Below, in pieces: positions 1 to 9,300 of a stretch of 9,603 nt of DNA. Each line of letters starts with the position of its first letter. Within the stretch, counting starts at the first letter, position 1. Source of the DNA: Acetofilamentum sp. (GTDB lineage Bacteria; Bacteroidota; Bacteroidia; Bacteroidales; JAADGE01); NCBI GenBank assembly GCA_020720705.1, contig DYOJ01000069.1, forward strand, positions 1 to 9,603, given 5' to 3'. The notes beneath the pieces are model-generated. The model saw only the letters and a list, made by a program, of their open reading frames with translations, had not been told where the DNA came from and ran no database searches. Position numbers and translations under genes: made by a program.

Positions 1-220
1 GAAAACACCTGATATGTGCAGAAATAAAATCTTAATCTTGACAGCGGTTTGGTATTATATCAGTTTTTTGTTACCAATGTTATCTTTGAAATCGGCTTGT
101 CTTTAGATACTTATTTTTTTTATGGGAAATCGGGATTTGTTAGATATTGATTATTAGCCAAATCCTTAATTTGCATTATAATCAGCAAGCTGTAATTGGA
201 AACAGAACAGAATAAAGAAT

Positions 221-280
221 ATAAATATTTTACACAGAAATTTAATAAATATTTTGCCTGATATTGAGAAAATATTTTAC
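221..280 (+). repeat. Three spaced copies of an AAATATTTT motif over the promoter
   Basis: Near-identical 13-mers occur at 221-233 (ATAAATATTTTAC), 245-257 (ATAAATATTTTGC) and 268-280 (GAAAATATTTTAC). Starts are 24 and 23 bp apart, a little over two helical turns. Each contains the 8-bp palindrome AAATATTT. The second copy overlaps the -33 TTTG and the third overlaps the start of the -7 element. The spacing and overlap suggest a regulator-binding array or phased bent DNA. In sequence this AT-rich, chance similarity cannot be excluded. Confidence 0.5.
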
Positions 281-285
281 TTTTG
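253..285 (+). promoter_or_regulatory. Bacteroidetes-type promoter for the outer-membrane protein gene
   Basis: TTTG at 253-256 and TACTTTTG at 278-285 match the Bacteroidetes primary-sigma consensus (TTTG, 19-21 bp, TAnnTTTG) with a 21-bp spacer. Transcription would begin around 290-295, leaving a leader of about 20-25 nt before the ATG at 315. The leader is AT-rich without a Shine-Dalgarno motif, as usual in this phylum. This is the only promoter in the window where both elements are present at the expected distance. Confidence 0.7.
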
Positions 286-314
286 ACTTTTGTTAAACAT
301 TAAATTTTTAAGAT

Positions 315-953
315 ATGAAAAAGTTTTTTTTATTCGCAGTTGTGTTATTTGCAGTATTGAGTCTGAACGCTCAATTTGGAATAAAAGGGGGATTAAATAT
401 CTCCGGTATGAGTACAGATATTTCTGTGGACGGTTCAAAAATGGGACTCGGAATGCACGTTGGAGCATTGTATGAGCATGATTTAGTAGCTGATTTATTG
501 AGCATTAGATTTGAAGCTCTGTATTCACAAAAAGGATACGACATCTATAATAAAACTACTGTTGCTTCAGTTGATATGATTTCCGATGTGGTAACAAACA
601 TTAATTATATTGAGGTGCCGGTGTTGGCTAAAGTTGAACTCGGACCTGTTTTTGTTACTGCCGGACCTTATTTTGGAGTTGCTTTAAACGGAAAAAATAC
701 GGTCAAAACCACTTTGGGCACTATTAGCACAACCAATGAATATGATTTGTTTGACGAAAACGGCAATTTAAAGAAATCTGATATCGGCTTACAAGCAGGT
801 GCAGGTCTCGAATTTGGTCTCCCGTTTGCTAAAGCCTTTTTTGAAGCTCGCGGCTCATTCGGTATGGTAAATCTTTATGATGTAGTTGTTGCAGATGAAT
901 ATGCAAAAAATCTGACCTTAATGCTGTCCTTAGGGCTTAAATTAGGGGAATAA
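315..953 (+). CDS. Small outer-membrane beta-barrel protein (OMP_b-brl_2 / PorT-like)
   Basis: 212 residues. Residues 1-20 form a Sec signal peptide (KK, hydrophobic core, cleavage probably after LNAQ). The mature protein opens with FGIKGGLNISGM, the usual first strand of the Bacteroidetes beta-barrel family. Alternating amphipathic strands follow: LSIRFEALYSQKGY (62-75), the conserved YIEVPVLAKVELG block (98-110), VTAGPYFGVALNG (114-126), IGLQAGAGLEFG (157-168), and a last strand TLMLSLGLKLG ending near the C-terminus. The length fits an 8-10-stranded barrel in the outer membrane. The substrate or role is unknown; members range from porin-like proteins to secretion accessory proteins (PorT), and nothing here ties this one to type IX secretion. 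The ATG at 315 follows a well-formed promoter, and a strong terminator follows the stop, so it is probably transcribed alone. Confidence 0.85.
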   Translation: MKKFFLFAVVLFAVLSLNAQFGIKGGLNISGMSTDISVDGSKMGLGMHVGALYEHDLVADLLSIRFEALYSQKGYDIYNKTTVASVDMISDVVTNINYIEVPVLAKVELGPVFVTAGPYFGVALNGKNTVKTTLGTISTTNEYDLFDENGNLKKSDIGLQAGAGLEFGLPFAKAFFEARGSFGMVNLYDVVVADEYAKNLTLMLSLGLKLGE

Positions 954-974
954 AATTAACATCTATATACTCTG

Positions 975-999
975 GGACGGACCTTTCCGTCCTTTTTTT
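975..999 (+). terminator. Intrinsic terminator after the outer-membrane protein gene
   Basis: GGACGGA (975-981) and TCCGTCC (986-992) form a perfect 7-bp GC-rich stem with a 4-nt loop, followed by seven T (993-999). It begins 21 nt after the TAA of the upstream gene. Its T-tract is immediately followed by the ATG of the glycosyltransferase at 1000. Confidence 0.9.
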
Positions 1000-1998
1000 A
1001 TGCCGAAAATATCTGTCATATTGCCGTTTTATAATGCCGAACTAAGTTTGTCGAGAGCGATTATGTCTGTTATCAATCAAACTTTTAAAGATTATGAATT
1101 AATATTGATACATAACAACGGCAACGATAAAAGCTATGAAATAGCGTCCGAATTTTGCCGCTTTGACACTCGAATCAGATTGATTTCGGAATCAAAACAA
1201 GGGGTGTCTCATGCTGCTAATGCCGGAATATGTGTTGCGGAAAGCAAATATATCGCACGAACGGATGCTGATGATGTAATGTTGCCGAACAGACTATTAT
1301 TACAATACGAACTTTTTGAAAATGAGCATTTTATTGATGTATGTGCTACTCAAGCCGAGCATATCGGCAGTGCCGTTTCGGGTGGAATTCAGGCGTATGT
1401 GCAAATGACTAATCAATGGGTGAGTCCTCACGAAATTGCCGCAAACCGATTTCGGGAATTACCCGTCATTAATCCTACTTTGATGTTTCGCCGCAGTGTG
1501 TTTGAAAAATTTGGCATGTACGAACACTCTGATTTGCCCGAAGATTATGAATTTATTTTACGCCTGCTTGACGGAGGTGGTTTGATAAAAAAAATCCCAC
1601 AAAAATTGCAACTTTGGTATGATTCTCCGACACGGCTAACTCGAACGAATATGCGATATAGAACCGAAGCGTTTTGGAAGGTGAAAGCCATGTATCTGCA
1701 AAAATATCTACATGATAATACTCTAAAATCAAGACCGTTATGGGCTTGGGGAGCAGGAAAAGTGTCGAGAGAGGTTGCTCAAATATTTAGCCGTTTCAAC
1801 CTTGTGTTTCAAAAATATATTGATGTGGACGAACGAAAATTGAAAGCACCCGATGTTGTTCATTACTCAATGGTAACTGATAAAAATCAATGTTTTGTAT
1901 TGGCGTTTGTAGGTAACAGAGGGGCAAGCGAAAAAATACGTAATTATCTAAATGACAATGGTTTTACTGAAGGTTTTGACTTTTTACTTTGTGTGTAA
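1000..1998 (+). CDS. Family 2 glycosyltransferase with an extra C-terminal domain
   Basis: 332 residues. The N-terminal GT-A domain (about 1-215) starts with KISVILPFYNAELSLSRAI, has the nucleotide-sugar metal site DADD at 89-92 (in YIARTDADD), and the acceptor-side LPEDYEF at 179-185, whose ED is typical of the GT2 catalytic base region. It should transfer a sugar from a nucleotide sugar to an envelope or surface glycan on the cytoplasmic side. No membrane segment is evident. After a linker, a separate C-terminal region (about 245-332) begins with PLWAWGAGKVSREVA, a glycine-rich nucleotide-binding-like turn, then KYIDVDERK and VLAFVGNRGASEKIRNYL, as in a small Rossmann-like fold. The ATG at 1000 is the only reasonable start: it gives the canonical GT2 N-terminus, and upstream codons are read from the terminator. 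No promoter was found in the 46-nt gap. Donor and acceptor are unknown. Confidence 0.85.
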   Translation: MPKISVILPFYNAELSLSRAIMSVINQTFKDYELILIHNNGNDKSYEIASEFCRFDTRIRLISESKQGVSHAANAGICVAESKYIARTDADDVMLPNRLLLQYELFENEHFIDVCATQAEHIGSAVSGGIQAYVQMTNQWVSPHEIAANRFRELPVINPTLMFRRSVFEKFGMYEHSDLPEDYEFILRLLDGGGLIKKIPQKLQLWYDSPTRLTRTNMRYRTEAFWKVKAMYLQKYLHDNTLKSRPLWAWGAGKVSREVAQIFSRFNLVFQKYIDVDERKLKAPDVVHYSMVTDKNQCFVLAFVGNRGASEKIRNYLNDNGFTEGFDFLLCV

Positions 1999-2002
1999 AA
2001 AG
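1980..2002. terminator. Possible weak hairpin at a convergent gene junction
   Basis: CTTTTTAC (1980-1987) and GTAAAAAG (1995-2002) form a perfect 8-bp inverted repeat with a 7-nt loop. It overlaps the stop codon of the glycosyltransferase and lies 8 bp past the stop of the converging minus-strand gene. It is AT-rich and lacks a clear T-tract on either strand, so a role as a bidirectional terminator is only suggested by position. Confidence 0.3.
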
Positions 2003-2010
2003 TTTGGAAT

Positions 2011-2565
2011 TTAAGACTCTATTTCAAATGTCCACGAATCATTTGTAAATGTTTGTTTTCGAGAAATCATATATCCGATGCTTGTAAAAGCCAGAACCCA
2101 TAGTGAGAAAACTGCAAGCAAACCGCCAAGTGCTATAAATAAAACACCGGCAGCAATACGATGTTGCGCTCCGATAGTTGTTTGCACAGTTTCAATGATT
2201 CCCAAAACAGACACTGTCCCCACTAAAATACTTCCTAAACCTATTCCCCAAAACAATAAATTATCAGAAGTGCTGTTTGGGAAATGCGAAATCCGACGAA
2301 TGTCCGCCGGATTAAACTCAATTTTGTTCACAACACATATTGAATCATTGATGATGGTGATTTTTCCTTTTATTGGTTTCGGACTGTCCTTTATCTCAAC
2401 TGTAACTTTAGCTCCGGAATCAATTCGGTAAGGCGAAAGTTTGTTGTGAATATTTTCATTGCGTGCCGTCAGCCACTTTTTGGGCGGATTTTCTGCTTGT
2501 TCGTTTGCATACAAAATACTTGGGAAAAGGCTCAGTATCAGAAAAAAAAATGATTTACGGCTCAT
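2011..2565 (-). CDS. Hypothetical secreted/membrane protein with two C-terminal membrane segments
   Basis: 184 residues from the ATG at 2565. A longer reading to 2604 exists but would overlap the upstream deaminase and put 13 charged residues before the signal sequence. Residues 1-20 (MSRKSFFFLILSLFPSILYA) look like a cleavable signal peptide. About 45-95 is a short beta-rich domain with the pattern G-KVTVEI ... IKGKITIINDSICV ... ADIRRI, similar in pattern to SH3/Sm-like small barrels. Two hydrophobic stretches follow: 103-124 (LLFWGIGLGSILVGTVSVLGII) and about 136-166. The tail is short and polar. The start lies one base after the deaminase stop (TAA-G-ATG on the minus strand), so translation is probably coupled and the gene is last in the dxs operon. 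I do not recognise a named family; function unknown. Confidence 0.7.
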   Translation of the reverse strand: MSRKSFFFLILSLFPSILYANEQAENPPKKWLTARNENIHNKLSPYRIDSGAKVTVEIKDSPKPIKGKITIINDSICVVNKIEFNPADIRRISHFPNSTSDNLLFWGIGLGSILVGTVSVLGIIETVQTTIGAQHRIAAGVLFIALGGLLAVFSLWVLAFTSIGYMISRKQTFTNDSWTFEIES

Positions 2566-2566
2566 C

Positions 2567-2992
2567 TTACGGTGTGTCAATTTGTGTAACCTCAACTCCT
2601 GCACGTCTAAGCCAGTCCAGACCTTCGGTATTTCTGTAAGGGTCGGTAAATACGATACGCTTGATGCCGGCTTGTATAATAAGTTTTGAACATTCCGGAC
2701 AAGGAGAGGTTGTTACATATAAAGTTGCCCCCTCACTGCTGTTGCCGGATTTCGCCACTTTTGTAATCGCATTAGCCTCAGCATGAAGTACATACAGTTT
2801 TGTAATTCCGTTTTCGTCTTCGCAGTCGTTTTCAAAGCCTGACGGAGTTCCGTTGTATCCGTCCGAGATTATCATTTTATTTTTTACCAATATTGCACCG
2901 ACTTGTCTGCGTTTACAATATGAATTTTCAGCCCAAATACGTGCCATTTTTAAATAGCGCTTGTCTAATTGTGCCTGTTTTTCTGTAATCAT
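2567..2992 (-). CDS. comEB: dCMP/CMP deaminase family protein (ComEB-like deoxycytidylate deaminase)
   Basis: 141 residues, the usual length for this family. It hydrolytically deaminates dCMP to dUMP, the substrate of thymidylate synthase, in the cytoplasm. The zinc-binding cytidine deaminase signature is complete: His70-Ala-Glu72 (Glu as proton shuttle) in LYVLHAEANAI, and Pro97-Cys98-Pro-Glu-Cys101 in TSPCPECSKLI. The upstream block SYCKRRQVGAILV (24-36) followed by DGYNGTPSGFENDC (44-57) is characteristic of dCMP deaminases rather than cytidine or tRNA-adenosine deaminases. The ATG at 2992 is 30 bp behind the dxs stop on the same strand, and the stop is one base ahead of the next gene, so it is the middle gene of a dxs operon. 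The symbol comEB is by family; no competence role is implied. Confidence 0.9.
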   Translation of the reverse strand: MITEKQAQLDKRYLKMARIWAENSYCKRRQVGAILVKNKMIISDGYNGTPSGFENDCEDENGITKLYVLHAEANAITKVAKSGNSSEGATLYVTTSPCPECSKLIIQAGIKRIVFTDPYRNTEGLDWLRRAGVEVTQIDTP

Positions 2993-3022
2993 TTCCGAGA
3001 GGTTTAATGATGTAAAATATTG

Positions 3023-4969
3023 TCAATCAACATATTCAGCGAATCGCTTTTGGGTTGAAGTTTTTTTTACATCAGCATAAAATTCTTTGCCCACTTTGTA
3101 AATTGTGTCGGCATCGTAACCGCAAATTTTGTATAATTCTTCTTGCGTTCCGTGTTCAATAAATTTATCGGGGATACCTAATCGTTTTACTTGTGCGGAA
3201 TATCCGTGCTCAGCCATAAATTCGAGCACCGCCGAACCGAATCCTCCTGCAATTACGCCATCTTCAACTGTGATAATTTTGTTGAATTTTGAAAAGATTT
3301 TATGCAACAAATCTTCGTCCAAAGGTTTTGCAAAACGCATATCGTAATGTGCAATTTCAATTGCATCTGTCTGCCAACGTTTATCGGCTTTTACTACGAA
3401 ATTTCCGACTGCGCCGAAGCTTAATACTGCCACACCATATCCTTTTTTTACGATACGCCCTTTACCAATTTCCATTTTCGACATCGGTGTTCGCCAATCC
3501 GGAGTAACGCCGTTTCCGCGCGGATATCGAATTACAAATGTTCCGGTATCAGGCAATTGTGCGGTGTACATCATGTTTCTTAGTTCGGGTTCGTCCATAG
3601 GCGAAGCAATAATCAGATTTGGGATACAACGCATGTACGCAATGTCGAATGCGCCGTGGTGTGTGGCTCCGTCATCGCCCACCAAACCGCCTCTGTCTAA
3701 ACAAAAAACAACTTGCAATTTTTGTAAAGCAACATCGTGAATAACTTGGTCATAAGCACGTTGCATAAAACTTGAGTAAATATTGCAGAAGGGTATCATG
3801 CCACTCACGGCTAAACCCGCCGAAAAGGTTACGGAATGTTGTTCCGCAATCCCGACATCAAACGCACGGTCAGGCATCTCGTCCATCATAAATTTGAGCG
3901 ATGAGCCGGAAGGCATCGCGGGAGTTATTCCGAGTATTTTTGGATTTAGTTTTGCAAGTTCAATGATTGTATGTCCAAAAACGTCTTGAAATTTTGGGGG
4001 TTGAGGTCCTTCAAACTTCGAGAAAATTTGAATACCGGTATCCTTGTTGAACAATCCGGGCGCATGCCAAGTGGTTTGGTTTTCTTCGGCAGCTCTGAAT
4101 CCTTTGCCTTTTTTTGTAAGTACGTGCAACAGTTTAGGTCCCGAAATTCGTTTCATGTCCTCCAATACGCGCACCATGTGCGTTACATCATGTCCGTTTA
4201 CCGGTCCGAAATATCTGAAATTCAGGGCTTCAAATAAATTTCCCTGCCGCATGATTACGGATTTTATTCCGTTTTCAACTTTTTGTATAAACGTGCGGGT
4301 TCTGGGAGCGAGCTTGTCAATTTTCCCAAGCATATTCCAAATTTCATCCCTGACTTTGTTATACGTTTTTGAAGTAGTAATATCTAACAAATACTCGTTT
4401 AGAGCACCTACATTTTGGTCAATGGACATGTGATTATCGTTCAAAATCACAAGTAAATTTGCATTTTCCGTGCCGGCATGATTCATGGCTTCAAATGCCA
4501 TCCCGCCTGTCATAGCTCCGTCGCCGATAATGGCAACAATGTTACGGTCGGTTTCGCCTTTTTGTTGGGCGGAAATTGCCATGCCCAATGCGGCAGATAT
4601 TGAAGTTGAAGAGTGTCCCACTCCGAAAGCGTCATGCTCATTTTCAAAAATAGAAGGGAAGCCGGCTATACCGCCGAGTTTTCGATTCGTGTGAAAAACA
4701 TCGCGTCTCCCTGTGAGTATTTTATGCCCGTACGCTTGGTGTCCTACATCCCAAACCAATTTGTCGTAAGGCGAATTGTAAACATAATGCAGTGCCACTG
4801 TAAGTTCTGCTACTCCAAGGCTGGATGCAAAATGTCCGGGATTTGTTGAAACAATATCAATGATAAATTCCCTAAGTTCGTTGGTAATTTCGGACAACTC
4901 ATCAATCTTGAAGGTCTTTAAGTCGTTTGGTGAGTTTATTTTATGCAGATATTGATAGTGGTCGTGCAT
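3023..4969 (-). CDS. dxs: 1-deoxy-D-xylulose-5-phosphate synthase
   Basis: 648 residues, slightly longer than the roughly 620 typical of the family. It condenses pyruvate and glyceraldehyde 3-phosphate to 1-deoxy-D-xylulose 5-phosphate, the first step of the MEP pathway, using thiamine diphosphate. Visible features: NPGHFASSLG (43-52, His46 in the active site), DVGHQAYGHKILTGR (74-88), the ThDP/Mg motif GDGAMTGG (149-156) ending in NDNHMSI (177-183), the catalytic Glu376 in DVGIAEQHSV, YSSFMQRAYDQ (398-408), and DRGGLVGDDGATHHGAFD (425-442), specific to DXS among transketolase-like enzymes. All three domains are present and intact, including the C-terminal transketolase-C part ending in GIPDKFIEHGTQEELY. 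It appears to lead an operon with the dCMP deaminase and a small membrane protein. Confidence 0.97.
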   Translation of the reverse strand: MHDHYQYLHKINSPNDLKTFKIDELSEITNELREFIIDIVSTNPGHFASSLGVAELTVALHYVYNSPYDKLVWDVGHQAYGHKILTGRRDVFHTNRKLGGIAGFPSIFENEHDAFGVGHSSTSISAALGMAISAQQKGETDRNIVAIIGDGAMTGGMAFEAMNHAGTENANLLVILNDNHMSIDQNVGALNEYLLDITTSKTYNKVRDEIWNMLGKIDKLAPRTRTFIQKVENGIKSVIMRQGNLFEALNFRYFGPVNGHDVTHMVRVLEDMKRISGPKLLHVLTKKGKGFRAAEENQTTWHAPGLFNKDTGIQIFSKFEGPQPPKFQDVFGHTIIELAKLNPKILGITPAMPSGSSLKFMMDEMPDRAFDVGIAEQHSVTFSAGLAVSGMIPFCNIYSSFMQRAYDQVIHDVALQKLQVVFCLDRGGLVGDDGATHHGAFDIAYMRCIPNLIIASPMDEPELRNMMYTAQLPDTGTFVIRYPRGNGVTPDWRTPMSKMEIGKGRIVKKGYGVAVLSFGAVGNFVVKADKRWQTDAIEIAHYDMRFAKPLDEDLLHKIFSKFNKIITVEDGVIAGGFGSAVLEFMAEHGYSAQVKRLGIPDKFIEHGTQEELYKICGYDADTIYKVGKEFYADVKKTSTQKRFAEYVD

Positions 4970-5004
4970 GAAATATCTATATTTAGGATTGTAAATTGAG
5001 TGGG

Positions 5005-5012
5005 CAAATGTA
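5005..5012 (-). promoter_or_regulatory. Probable -7 element for the dxs operon
   Basis: On the minus strand this reads TACATTTG, an exact match to TAnnTTTG, 35 bp ahead of the dxs ATG and inside the 114-bp gap behind waaA. No TTTG lies at the expected 19-21 bp upstream, so the promoter would be weak or activator-dependent. Confidence 0.45.
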
Positions 5013-5083
5013 TAAATTCCCTATCAGTTATGACGTATTTTTCTACGAATTTGTTGCATCGTGAGTTTTTAAATCTTCTACTT

Positions 5084-6316
5084 TTATGGTTTTTTAACGA
5101 TTCCGACATGCTTCAGAATTGTATCTGTCGCTCCTTTGTTCAGTTCTGTATAGGTTCGAGCCTTAACGCCTGCTGAATGGCACAAATCTGTATTTCCGAA
5201 TAATGAATCAAAACAATTTTCAAGGGTTTGATAATCAGATATGCTAAAAAATGCCTCTTGTTTCACAAGTTCAACGGCTTCGGTAAATTTTTTGAATTTA
5301 GGACCAAACACTACGGGTTTTCCGAAAACTGCAGGTTCCAATGTATTGTGTATGCCTGCGCCAAAACCGCCTCCGATGTATGCAAACCTTGCGTAGCGAT
5401 ACAAAACCGATAACATGCCGATATTATCAATCAAAAGTATTTGTGCTGATTTAATTTCTTCCGATGATACTCGAGAATACCGTTTTACAATTCCGGTTGA
5501 GGATTCTTCAATTTTTTGCAAATGTTGCTCGCCGATTTCATGCGGAGCTATTATCGCTTTGATATGTTGATGTTTACGAAGATACTCCATAAGTAAATGC
5601 TCATCTTCATGCCAAGTTGAACCGGCAACCAATACAAGGCTGTCATTTACGAAGGTCTCAATTTTCGGAAATCGTTGCCCTTCATCGGGCAAGCGCAAGA
5701 CGCGATCTATTCGTGTATCGCCCGCGCGAGTAACATTCTTTAGACCGATATTGGTTAATAAGTTAAGTGAAATATCATCTTGAACAAAAATCTCTGAAAA
5801 ATAACTTAGCATTTTTCTGTAAATTTTACCGTGAGGTTTGAAAAAAAGCTGATTTTCACGAAAAACTGCGGAAATAAGAAAAAGCGGAATTTTTTTAGAC
5901 GCTATTTCGTTCAAATAATTGTACCAAAATTCATATTTTATCCAAAAAACAAGGTCAGGTTTGAGTGAGTTTACAAAAAGTTTTGCATTTTTCGGACTGT
6001 CGGGCGGAAGGTAAAGCACCGTATCGGCATGCGCATAATTTTTACGCATTTCAAAGCCTGAAGGCGAGAAAAAAGTCAAAATAATATAAGAATCCGGTAA
6101 TTCAGCTTTGATACGTTCAATTATCGGTCGCGCTTGTTCAAACTCTCCGAGTGATGCGCAATGAAACCATATTGATTGCTTGTCGGCGCAGATATTTGGA
6201 ACAGTTTTTTGTTCCGTCAGTCCATTGTGCCTTAATTTAGCTTTTTGGTTGAACGGAACAGCCAAGCGTAAACCCGCCGTGTATAAAGCTGTGCCTAATT
6301 GATAAACTAATTTCAT
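5084..6316 (-). CDS. waaA: 3-deoxy-D-manno-octulosonic acid (Kdo) transferase
   Basis: 410 residues from the ATG at 6316; a GTG at 6322 would add two residues. It transfers Kdo from CMP-Kdo to lipid IV-A at the inner face of the cytoplasmic membrane, building the LPS inner core. The N-terminus has a short hydrophobic anchor (LVYQLGTALYTAGLRLAVPF), then IWFHCASLGEFEQARPIIE, whose SLGE Glu (residue 58 from the ATG) corresponds to the catalytic base of the SxGE motif. The acceptor-side domain includes VFWIKYEFWYNYL; the CMP-Kdo side includes LVAGSTWHEDEHLLMEYL and YIGGGFGAGIHNTLEPAVFGKPVVFGP. The family (GT30) and length are normal. I prefer the ATG because in this phylum GTG starts are rarer and the GTG directly touches the preceding terminator's T-tract. 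No independent promoter is obvious. Confidence 0.95.
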   Translation of the reverse strand: MKLVYQLGTALYTAGLRLAVPFNQKAKLRHNGLTEQKTVPNICADKQSIWFHCASLGEFEQARPIIERIKAELPDSYIILTFFSPSGFEMRKNYAHADTVLYLPPDSPKNAKLFVNSLKPDLVFWIKYEFWYNYLNEIASKKIPLFLISAVFRENQLFFKPHGKIYRKMLSYFSEIFVQDDISLNLLTNIGLKNVTRAGDTRIDRVLRLPDEGQRFPKIETFVNDSLVLVAGSTWHEDEHLLMEYLRKHQHIKAIIAPHEIGEQHLQKIEESSTGIVKRYSRVSSEEIKSAQILLIDNIGMLSVLYRYARFAYIGGGFGAGIHNTLEPAVFGKPVVFGPKFKKFTEAVELVKQEAFFSISDYQTLENCFDSLFGNTDLCHSAGVKARTYTELNKGATDTILKHVGIVKKP

Positions 6317-9300
6317 ATCCACAAAAAAAAGAGCTTGTTGGTTTACAAGCTCTTAATTGTATTATTCCAAATTTTACCAAGAACCTTCAGCGGGTTTGTC
6401 ATACAAAATAATTGTTACGCAACCTTTGTCTATTTTTTTAGGTGCTACACCACCGTCGGAAGTTTTTTCCTGCGGAGCTTCGGGTATTTCCATAATCACT
6501 TTCAGGGTGGTTGATGTCGGCGGATAAAAGTCAAAGTAAGGGGTATATTCCTTCTCTGTATCTTCGTCGTACCATGATGCCAGCACGCATGAACCAACCT
6601 TTCTTTCATAGGTTTCGCCGGGTAAATTTAGTACCGTCTCGTGTGTGCTTTCATCAATTATGGTGAAATTGATTTTATTGTTAAACACTGCTGCAGCATA
6701 GAATTGCATACGATACTCGCGCCCTTTTGTGAGCGGAATTTTGAACTCGTAAGTACTGCCGCTTACACATACAGCACTTTTAGACATGTCATTAAGCTGG
6801 AACGGCTTAATAAACTTCTTGTGGAGGTCCACTTGTTCTGCACAGTTTTGTGCCTCCGAGAATAGTGGCGACATTGTCGCAATCAGAATCAACGCTAATT
6901 TAAAGAGTTTCATAGGGCTAAAAAATTTTTGATTACTCCGGTTTGGGTTTGTAATTGATTAAACGTTATTCGCCGACAATTTATTTCTTACTTTCGTAAT
7001 TGTTTCTTTTAAATTTTTAAATTGTTCGGCAGTGATAACAATTTTAGTGGTACCGCCAACGATAATTTTCCCTGAATTTTCGGGTGTTTTCGGGCGTTCT
7101 ACCTTGACAACTTCAAGTTGGTCGTAGATTGCTTTAATCGGAGCTAATTCTGTTATGACGCTGTTGATATTCGGGTCGCTTTTGTGTTGTTCGAGATATA
7201 AGAGCAAATTTTCAAAAATATTCTTTTGGTCGGCTATAAGTTGAATCACATCACTGTTTTCTTTGTATTCTTTGACTAATGAAACAACAATATACAAACT
7301 TTCGAGCCATCCGCCTGTTGATATCAGCGCTAAAGACGACTTGCGTTCGTTTTCTTCCAGAAATTTAACAATATCAAAATAGGTATCGTTTGTAACTTGG
7401 ATAAGTGAATCTTTGTTATCCGGCATTTCATCAAAACGTGTTACTAACGCCTCATCAAACACAGATGATATCCCGATTTGGGCACTTAAACCGCGAACAA
7501 CTTTGAGATATTTTTTGGCTTCTTTGGTTTGAAAAAAAGCTGCGGTGTATGCTAAATCTGCGGAGTACATGCCAAAGCCTAACTCTTGAGACTGTACATC
7601 AAGGTACTTATCTGCATTTTCAGCCGGGTTCAAAACTTCCGTAGAGAAAGGTATTTCATTGCTGCTGGTGAAGCTGAACATATCTTTCGGGGACGGAATA
7701 AGATAGAACGTTAAATTATCGTTCGTTATCTCCGTAATTTTCCCGGTGTCATTTTTCTTCGGGTCAGGGTCGCTTTTGCAGGATGCGAAGCCAAGCATCA
7801 TTCCGAATGCTGCTATCCACATAAATGGCTTGTGAAGTGATTTCATGTTTTGTTTATTAAGTATTCAAAAATAATTATCGAATTTTCGCACAAAAGTATG
7901 TAAAGATTTTCAAACTAAATTATTTTTTTTACGAATGAATATTTTTCTATACATAAACAGTGTAAATACTGCAAAAATTACACCAAATTATATACCCCTC
8001 CGATGTTATTTTTTTTTGCTCCGGTTACACTTGCCAAACAATTCGGTTCTGCTATGTGGCGCAATACGCCTAAAAATGCAAAAACAAGTGCTTCTTTAAA
8101 ATCTACAAGTTGGTCTGTCGGTTTTTCGACTTGGTGTTGAATTTTGTCTTTAATTCGCTGATAAAGAAAACTGTTGTGTGCACCGCCTCCGGTGATTAAC
8201 ATTGTGCCGGTCGGTATGCTTTTTGTTGATATAAATATTTGATTAGCAATATGTTCGATAAAAGTTCGTAGTTTATCTTTGGTCGGTATCAAGTATTCAT
8301 TTAAAATAGTGAGGATATAAATTTCAACAAATTCACGTCCGAGTGATTTAGGCGGACTTTGTTTGTAAAACTCTATGTTGTCTAATTGTTCAAGTAAGTT
8401 ACGATTGATATTTCCGTTTCGTGCAATGTCGCCGTTTTCGTCGTATTGTTTGCCCAATTCTTGAGCCAGTAAATTGAGCACAAAATTTGCGGGGCATATA
8501 TCAAAAGCGGTTCTGTTTCCGCGACTGTCATCAAAAGAAATATTGGCAAACCCTCCGATATTGAGACAAAATGTATGAAACGGGAACAAATATTTATCGC
8601 CGACAGGAACAAGCGGAGCACCCTGACCTCCAAGTGCTACATCAAGATTTCTGAAATCCGAAATACAAGGAATGTCGGTTTCTGCCGAAATATATGCACC
8701 GTCTCCGATTTGCACCGTCATTTTTTCATGCGGCAGATGAAAAATAGTATGTCCGTGTGAACTGATGAAATCCGGAATAGGTTTACCGACCAAAAACCGG
8801 TTTACTGTTTCGCCGAGTAAAGTGCCGTAGTGTTTATGTAAGCGCATAAAATCTATTGCTGACAAATGCTGTGCTTGGCTTAGACGCAATTTCCAATTTG
8901 TTGTATATGAATATGTTTCAGCCGAAATAATCTGAAACTCCCAACTATTTTGTGTTTTTTCAAATTCACATAAAGCTAAATCTATGCCGTCCAACGAGGT
9001 GCCGGACATGATGCCGAGCACTCGGAATTTTTGTGGTTTTTCTTGCATGCAAAGTCTATTTTAAACAACAAATATATAAAATTTTTAATCAATTATGATG
9101 TTTCGTTTCAGTCATTGAATAATATATGAGTCCACTCCGAAAAATCTAAATTGACCACTAATTCACGAACTGTTACGAATTGTATTATTGTAACATATTG
9201 CTATTGAATTTCTTATGTAATTTTGTGTTTCATATAATTTTGATAAAATACTTTTTGGAGTGGACTCATATAGTTAGTTGCAAAAAGTTAAAACGCACTT

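Larger units (their letters stand above)
1..314. other. Non-coding region upstream of the outer-membrane protein gene
   Basis: No convincing coding sequence is visible on either strand. The only open frame running in from the left edge (to a TAG near 114) has no recognisable protein content. The region is strongly AT-rich. The last 95 bases hold a repeated AAATATTTT motif and a full Bacteroidetes-type promoter, listed separately. A lone TATCTTTG (81-88) matches the -7 consensus but has no properly spaced TTTG and no gene close behind it. The stretch probably lies between a gene outside the window and the gene at 315. Confidence 0.6.
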